From assembly GCA_022818135.1 (NCBI GenBank), contig JAFMSR010000008.1, forward strand, positions 34,961,712 through 35,025,711: a stretch of DNA of 64,000 bases, given 5' to 3'. This DNA comes from Saxidomus purpurata. Taxonomy: Eukaryota > Mollusca > Bivalvia > Venerida > Veneridae. The first letter of the stretch is position 1, and every line of letters begins with the position of its first letter. The notes under the pieces were generated by a model that searched no databases, had not been told where the DNA came from, and saw nothing but the letters and a program-made list of their open reading frames with translations. The position numbers and the translations under genes are program-made. Shown in pieces: positions 57,875-64,000 of this stretch.

Positions 57875-59766
57875 ATGATGGCAGAAATGAATTTGCATAC
57901 CGATTTGGAGAGCACCAACCGAAAAACAGAAAAAGATACAAAGCGCTTATGTGAACCTTGTTTGTTCGACAGAACAGAGCAGGAGGTATCTGCTTTCTGT
58001 ACTGTTTGTACAGAATTCCTCTGCAAGGATTGCACTAGAGACCATAAAAAGAATAAAGCCACACGAAGTCATTGTGTTCTAGACGGAAAAGATGTTCCTG
58101 ATGATTCCAAAGCTTTTAAGACTATGAAGAAAATGACGTCATGTTCGAAACACCCAGACGCCGTTGTGACATACAAATGTGACGACCACGATACTTTCAT
58201 ATGTATTACGTGTTTAGCAGTAGATCATAGAAGGTGTGAAAATGTGTCGGAAATTTGCACTATAGTCAATCGAGAAATCAAAAATAATAACGTTTCAGAA
58301 CTTAAACAAAAACGAAGACAACTTCGCCAGTGTACTACTGCTATTAAATCTTTAAAAGAGAAAACACTCAAATGTCTGTATACAGAACAGAACAGAATAC
58401 AAAAGGAACGGACGAAATTTGTTAATTCCATCATTGAGCAACTGCATGAGTTGGATGAAAGATGCAAGTTAGACACGGAGCAGATGGTTTCGAAAGAGGT
58501 TGCTGTTTTACAACAAACTTTAATCAAATTGAATGAGGCCGAAGTGGAGCAAGAAGTTAAAGATAATCTCCTAGACACAACACTACGATACGGAAATAAC
58601 ACAGAAACATCTGTCATATGTTCGTTATTGTTGAAGAAAACAGAGACGTTAGAGACTGAATACAACGAGCACAGTGACGTGAAGCATGTTCAACTTCAAT
58701 TTGAACAGAACAAGTCTTTGAAACTAATCACAAGCCTAGGGAGGGTTAATGTTGTCAGTGTTGATGAGCATGAAGGTGGACTGCGAAGAAAAGAGGCGCA
58801 CCTTGAAAAAGCAAGTGACGAAGAGATTGAGTCTTCCGGTGAAAGCAATCTAAAATATACTGACGTCCCCAAGCCGAGCGAGAAAAATGGAGAAAAAACC
58901 TAGTGAAACTTCAACGGCACAACTGTCACTGATGCAATGTCCGGTTAGCAGTGCCATTCAATATCCAGTTAGAAATAAAATAGATCGACGGATCTGTTCG
59001 GTTTAGGGATCGGTGTTACTCCGAAATGGTCAAATAGTTATTATTGACAGAAATAACAGTAAAATAAAGGTTTTCAATTCAAACTACACTTTTGCCAGTG
59101 AGTTAAGACTTGATGAAACTCCAAAAGACCTTTGTTACCTTCAGCAAAGCAGAGTTGCCATCCTGTTTGACAGTAAAAACTGTGTAAAGGTATACTTAAT
59201 CGGTACGGACAAAGTATTGTTCGAAAGATCACAAATGATCAATCTTTATGGAATGAGCATTTCACACTACAAAGGTTGGGAGGCACTTATTCTTTGTATA
59301 GATAAATCGCTCGTTTCCACTACACGGTGTGAAATTCAAGTACGAAATTTATGGGACGGGAGAGGAAAGAGAGCGATTTCTGTCGACGAATTCCTGGAAG
59401 CTCGTCCGTTTGACACTTACCGTGTACACTATGTGAATGGAAACGAGTTGTATATATCGCGTAATCGAAAGTTCACTTATTTCAAAATACTTTCTACGCT
59501 TTCCGGTCTGAAATTGATAGAGCAATGGTTTTATAAAAGCCACAGACACGTACTAGAGAATGCAACAGACATAACTTCTGACTCTGAGGGAAATATCTAT
59601 GTCTGTGGGAAAAGTTCCGGATATGTTCATCAAGTGTGCGGAACAAATTTGTGGAAAAACAGACTGGTCGTCTCCTATGACATTTATTGTCAATGGCAGA
59701 AAAGGGGAAATCATTGTCGGCTGTGAGAACGACGACAATATGCACGTGTACAAATTCAAGGGCTAG
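57875..59766 (+). pseudogene. B-box/coiled-coil/propeller gene copy 3; disabled
   Basis: The first 342 codons are open and hold both B-boxes (C..C and CSKHPDAVVTYKC..H forms) and the coiled coil. A +1 frameshift near 58885-58895 in an A-rich run ends the frame at the hinge. An in-frame TAG (paralogue Leu) follows near 59008 in CGGTTTAGGG. The propeller part is open again from 59013, then loses 14 bases near 59672, shifting the last 35 or so codons. The final stop position at 59764-59766 is conserved with copy 2. A truncated B-box/coiled-coil protein of 342 residues remains possible and could still oligomerise. That is inference. Confidence 0.88.
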
Positions 59767-61400
59767 TGTAAAATAAGACCACATACGTACTGCATTGATT
59801 TCCCGTGATATCGGTCGCAAACAAATTATGGGAAATAAATAAAAGAAAGGTTCTGAACTAGCTAGAATTAAACTCACATTTTCATTCCGTACATCAAATT
59901 GAATTTTCACAAACAAATCAAATCTAGTAACGTTGAACATATCCTAATATGCATTCACTGCAACTGATAACATTTCTTAAGGATAATGGTGTAAACAATA
60001 TATTCTTTCAAACGACAAACATAAGTATCCATGCTACACAAGTTCAACCTGTTAAAAGAAATTTGATTTCTTTTGTATGTTAAAATTATTGTAGCTTATA
60101 ATGCTGTGCGGTCCGTCGTGTAAATGATTTGCTTCAAACGATGTCTCCCCTGAAACTGCAGAACGGTGATAAAATTTGGAAAGGGTGTTCAACGACATTT
60201 TTTTATCCTTTCCTTTTCGCTATCAAGAGAATATTTCAACCTATGTTCTTTCTAACAAGCTATCTACTTTAGGAAACGGCCTAACCTCATGTTGTAGTAT
60301 TACATGTTGCAGATATTTGAGAGGAAAGTTACATAGACCTTTTGCGTCAATAAAACAAGGTCCATAACTCTTGATGAAATTTGGCAAAAGTATGCCATTG
60401 TTTGGACTAATGAAATGCTGGTTAAAATTTTGCGTGCAAGTTGCTATAGACAAATAATTGCAGACACTACGTTGATATTTCAGACACAATTTTGACATGA
60501 CGAAACATTATGAAAGAAGCAAATCCCGTAAGTATGACTTGCAACGTTCATGTATTTGTTAAACTTTTCCCCCGTTTCTGGATAAAGTTATTATCTGAAC
60601 AACTGCAGATACCGGAATGAAACTTTACACAAGCATTTGAGGCGGATAAAAAGTTCAACGGGCAAAAGTACCGCATTTCTCTAACTTGAGGTTTAACAAC
60701 AATATGTCTTGTTCATAGATCGGATTGCTTACATTTCAATATTAAAGCATTATGATAAGCGACAACGCTGTGTTTCCGACAGCTCTTGTTTGTAGTCAAG
60801 TAATCTATTTTTCTGACAAGCAGCATAACAGGTTTGTTAGACTGAACAGGTTTTAAAAATCCGTGCATGACTGTATCTCTAATGACATTAGATTAACAAA
60901 TTTTCAGTGATTTTACATGCTATCATTACAGGGTTAGTTGTTTTGTAATTTTGACATTTGCGGCTATATATACGGTTTTAATGGTCGCAAGCATTTTTTA
61001 AAGGATAACGCCGTCGAAACTGTTTGTGACCATTAAAACGTATATACTGTTGCAAATGTCAAAATCACTAAACGGGTATTAAGCATTCTCTAACGCAAAC
61101 TGCTCTAAAATGAGTATTGCAACTGCATGTATATATTTTAGGGTTATCTGTTTTGTAATTTTGATATTTGCCACTGTATATACGATATTTAATGGTCGTA
61201 AATCTTTTTAATGGTTAGTCGTCGCGGTTAAAACTGTTTGCGACCATTAAATTCCTTAATTACGGTCTTAAATATCATACTCACTAAAACATTAACCCTT
61301 TCTAACGCTTTATGTGTTTAAATGCGATAAGAATTGACATTACAACGTCAGTGCGTTAGACTATTTACTAGCATGTCAGCAACTTGTTCATATGACATTG
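59767..61400 (+). repeat. 3' flank of copy 3, uninterrupted
   Basis: Homologous to the flanks of copies 1 and 2. At 60655-60690 it carries the intact sequence at which FB2 inserted in copy 2 (AACGGGCAAAAGTACCGCATTTCTC). At 60935-61090 and 61141-61300 lie two related palindromic blocks beginning GGGTTA.TTGTTTTGTAATTTTGA and containing AATGGTCGCAA / TTGCGACCATT-type arms. Confidence 0.82.
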
Positions 61401-61554
61401 TCAAATTCATATCTTTAGTAATAATTAAGTGTACAAGTACTTACACAGTAATGTGCATATAAATAACAGTACTAATTGCATAATAGTGATAATACCTGTG
61501 ATGATAATATCAATGTCATATAGATTATGAATTAATTTTAATGTGATATTTATG

Positions 61555-61745
61555 ATATAACATCCGTTCCAGCGGTGTTCATCGTTTAATAAACAATGAT
61601 TTGGAGTACAGATACGCAATAATAAACCACGAAGGCCGGATGCCGGAGTGGTTAAAAACTGCACATCGGTACGACAAATTATTGTTTATTAGACGATAAC
61701 AACGCTGAAAAGGATGTTATTTCGATTGTAGCATGACCATCATAC
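61555..61745. mobile_element. palindromic MITE-like element, copy B
   Basis: AACATCCGTTCCAGCGGTG...AATAAACAATGATTTGG on the left is answered by CAAATTATTGTTTATT...CAACGCTGAAAAGGATGTT on the right. The central hairpin is GGCCGGATGCCGG. Same family as 18600-18850, opposite orientation. Confidence 0.68.
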
Positions 61746-62054
61746 CATGGTAACCTTCAATTTTCGGTTCTTGAAAAACTTAGCAAAGCCGAATAACAGG
61801 AACGTATTATACGAGAAAGCATATGGATCAAACGGCTACAAGCAGCGAGACCACACGAATGCAACGTCAAAGACAGTTGGATTCCATCGCAATTGCTTGC
61901 AAATGACGTTAATAGTTATAGCAGACTCAAGTAATTTTGGCGCGTAACGTCACGTTCACTTATGACGTTACGTCCGGTTTCATTATTTACTTCCGGTAAC
62001 GTCAATAACGTTATAATTATGTGAAAATGTAAAACAATTTGTGTATTTCATCTA

Positions 62055-62078
62055 CTGAAGAAGGCCAATAGGCCGAAA
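62055..62078 (+). ncRNA. hammerhead-ribozyme-like core
   Basis: CTGAAGA (62055-62061, fits CUGANGA), then a GGCC/GGCC stem with an AATA loop (62063-62074), then GAAA (62075-62078). Such cores occur in Penelope-like and retrozyme elements. The cleavage-site side and stem III are not evident, so it may be a remnant or chance. Confidence 0.3.
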
Positions 62079-62094
62079 TATTTAGTAAAGAGTG

Positions 62095-62712
62095 AACTTT
62101 TGTATTGTAATCAATTGTATGTACGTAACCTTTTCCATTTGGCATTTGAAAATATAGTTGAAGCAAACTGATTTGCTTTGATTTTTAACATTTTGCAATT
62201 TTCTTGTAGATCTACAACAGAATTACTAAATTTCAAGTATAACATAAATTGCATTTTTATATTGCGCACTCATTGTTAATTTGCTGTATTGTATTGATTG
62301 TATGTAACAGATCCGGCTATCTAGACAAAAAGTCTAAGGTAGCCGGGTCCGGCTACCTAGCCACTGCGTTAAATAATTATGTTCCTAACCTGTAACGTTT
62401 CAATATTGACCCGTTCACTTTATCTGCATTATTTGCTAACAGCCTATGTCAATGTAATTGTTGTACTTTGAATAGATATCAATATAATATTATATGCGCT
62501 TTACAACATACAAATGTTCTGCTTAAAATTTCTTTTTAATCGTGTACAAAATGTAGTAATGATTTTTTATATCGGAACCCTTAAAATACAGAATGTGTGA
62601 TATAAGGAATTAGCAATCAGTTACAACACTTTAGTACGTAGATACTGTAAGTCATCAAAAAAGTATATAGAAATACTTTCCTAATACAAATCCAGAAAGC
62701 GATATAAGAAAA
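62095..62712 (+). promoter_or_regulatory. duplication block and 5' flank of copy 4 with hairpin
   Basis: 62095-62312 matches 43780-44095 and 51900-52190. From 62307 it matches the 5' flank of copy 2: GGCTATCTAGAC...GTCTAAGGTAGCC, GGCTACCTAGCC, then CCTGTAACGTTTCAAT and TGTGATATAAGGAATTAGC. About 60 extra bases separate this block from the ATG compared with copy 2. Confidence 0.5.
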
Positions 62713-63960
62713 ATGGCAGAACTATGTATCGCCACGGATTCAAGCATAGATGATTCGAAGAGCTTCAGTCGAAAATCAAAAACAGACACAAAGCGCTTAT
62801 GTGAGCCTTGTTTATTCGACAAGACAGAGCAGGAGGTAGCTGCTTTCTGTACTGTTTGTACAGAATTCCTATGCCAGGATTGTACTAGATATCACAAAAA
62901 GAACAAGGTCACGCGTATTCATTGTATCCTGGAGGGAAAAGATGTTCTGAGTCACTCCAAAGCTTTCAAAATGATGAAGAAAATGACATCCTGTTCGAAA
63001 CACCCAGACGTCGTTGTAACGTACAAATGTGAAGACCACAATAATTTCATATGCATTACATGCTTAGCAGTGGAGCACAGAAAGTGTGAAAATGTATCGG
63101 AAATATACGCATTAGGCAATGGAGAGGTCAAAAATGATAGCGTTTCAAAGCTTCAACAAAAGCGGAGAGAACTGCGTCAATGGACTACTGCTAAACGATC
63201 AGTAAAAGAGGAGACAATCAAATGTCTTTATTCAGAAAAGAACAGAATACAAACTGAACGAACGCAATTCGTTAATTCTATCATTGAGCAACTGCATGAG
63301 ATGGATGAAAGATGCAAGATAGAAACGGAGCAGTTGGTTTCGAAAGTAGTTGATGTTTTACAACAGAGTATAAGCAAATTAAATACAGCCGAAGTGGAAC
63401 AAGAAGCTGAAGATAATCTCCTAGAAACAACCCTACGATTCGGAAATAAAACAGAAACGTCTGTCATATTATCCTTATTGTTGAAGAAAACACAAGAGTT
63501 AGAAACTGAATACAACGAGCACAGTGACGTGAAAAATGTTCAACTAAAATTTGAACAGAATGAGTCTTTGACACAAATCAAGAGCCTAGGGAAGGTTAAT
63601 GTTGTCAGTGTTGATGCGCATAAAGATGTTCTGCGAAGAAAAGAGGCGCAACTTGAAAAGGCAAGCGACGAAGTGATTGAGTCCTCCAGTGAAAGCAATT
63701 TAAAATGTACGGATAAAGTAGTGTACGAAAGATTACAAAAGATGGTTTTATAAAAGCCACGTACACGCATTAGAAAATGCAACCGGCATAACCTCTGACT
63801 CCGAAGGAAATATCAATGTCTGTGGGAAAAGTTCCGGAAATATCCATCAAGTATGCGGACCGAATTTGAAAAACAGACTGGTCGTGTCAGAAATAACGGC
63901 TCCTATGACAGTGATTGCCAATGGCAGAAAAGGGGAAATCATTGTCGGTTGTGATATCGG
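62713..63960 (+). pseudogene. B-box/coiled-coil gene copy 4; propeller removed by three deletions
   Basis: The first 332 or so codons are open, with intact B-box 1 (CEPC...CTVC...CQDC) and B-box 2 ligands and the coiled coil. Against copy 2 it then lacks 345 bases at 63710 (junction TAC shared), 290 bases at about 63743 (junction ATG shared) and 77 bases at about 63954 (junction TGTGA shared, removing the normal stop). The frame ends after ...KVVYERLQKMVL at 63753. A 346-residue B-box/coiled-coil product without propeller is formally encoded. Whether it is made is unknown. The sequence runs to the window edge in 3' flank text. Confidence 0.88.
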
Positions 63961-64000
63961 CCGCATTAACATTAAACTATGGGAAATAGATAAAAGAAAA

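Overview
This is eukaryotic, AT-rich, repeat-dominated DNA, most likely from a bivalve mollusc. The case rests on three things. Several copies of a dispersed repeat end in the hairpin GGGCCATCATGGCCC and carry paired AGCTCACC/GGTGAGCT ends, which I know from bivalve genomes (pearl / Helentron-like). There is a cluster of RING-less B-box/coiled-coil/propeller (TRIM-like) genes of a type expanded in bivalves. There are many tandem-repeat-bearing transposons. The species cannot be named from the sequence. Much of the window has no gene.

Layout. 1-4336: the 3' end of one unrecognised plus-strand gene (exons 2878-2968 and 4186-4336) whose intron and upstream sequence are full of repeats. 4357-10130: 3'UTR-like and intergenic DNA with short tandem repeats. 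10132-11949 and 13866-14504: two arrays of the same 25-bp minisatellite. 15190-16596: a 1.4-kb foldback transposon. 16597-20321: intergenic DNA with palindromic MITE-like elements. 20322-63960: a cluster of four B-box gene copies. Copy 1 is split by an 18.6-kb insertion (20410-39012). Copy 2 (46727-48649) is the only intact one. Copy 3 (57875-59766) and copy 4 (62713 to near the window end) are pseudogenes. The copies share 3' and partly 5' flanks, so they arose by tandem segmental duplication.

Two mobile systems stand out. (1) A giant element, 18,603 bp, has 46-bp terminal inverted repeats starting AACACGC, a 4-bp target duplication TTAT, and arrays of one palindromic subterminal repeat facing inward from both ends. 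It sits exactly inside the B-box 1 coding sequence of copy 1. No transposase was recognised. (2) Three foldback elements (15190-16596, 49565-50853, 55767-56994) share the terminus TATGGAA(C/G)GCC and 6-bp target duplications, but their arms are built from three unrelated short tandem repeats (about 21, 21 and 7 bp). One lies in the 3' flank of copy 2, and the duplicated flanks of copies 1 and 3 supply empty sites.

Most long open frames in the window are artefacts of tandem repeats: the 25-bp array is open in all three minus-strand frames, and the 21-bp and 7-bp foldback arms give 7-residue periodic frames. Only two coding loci are supported with any confidence: the acidic-tailed 3' gene end and B-box copy 2.
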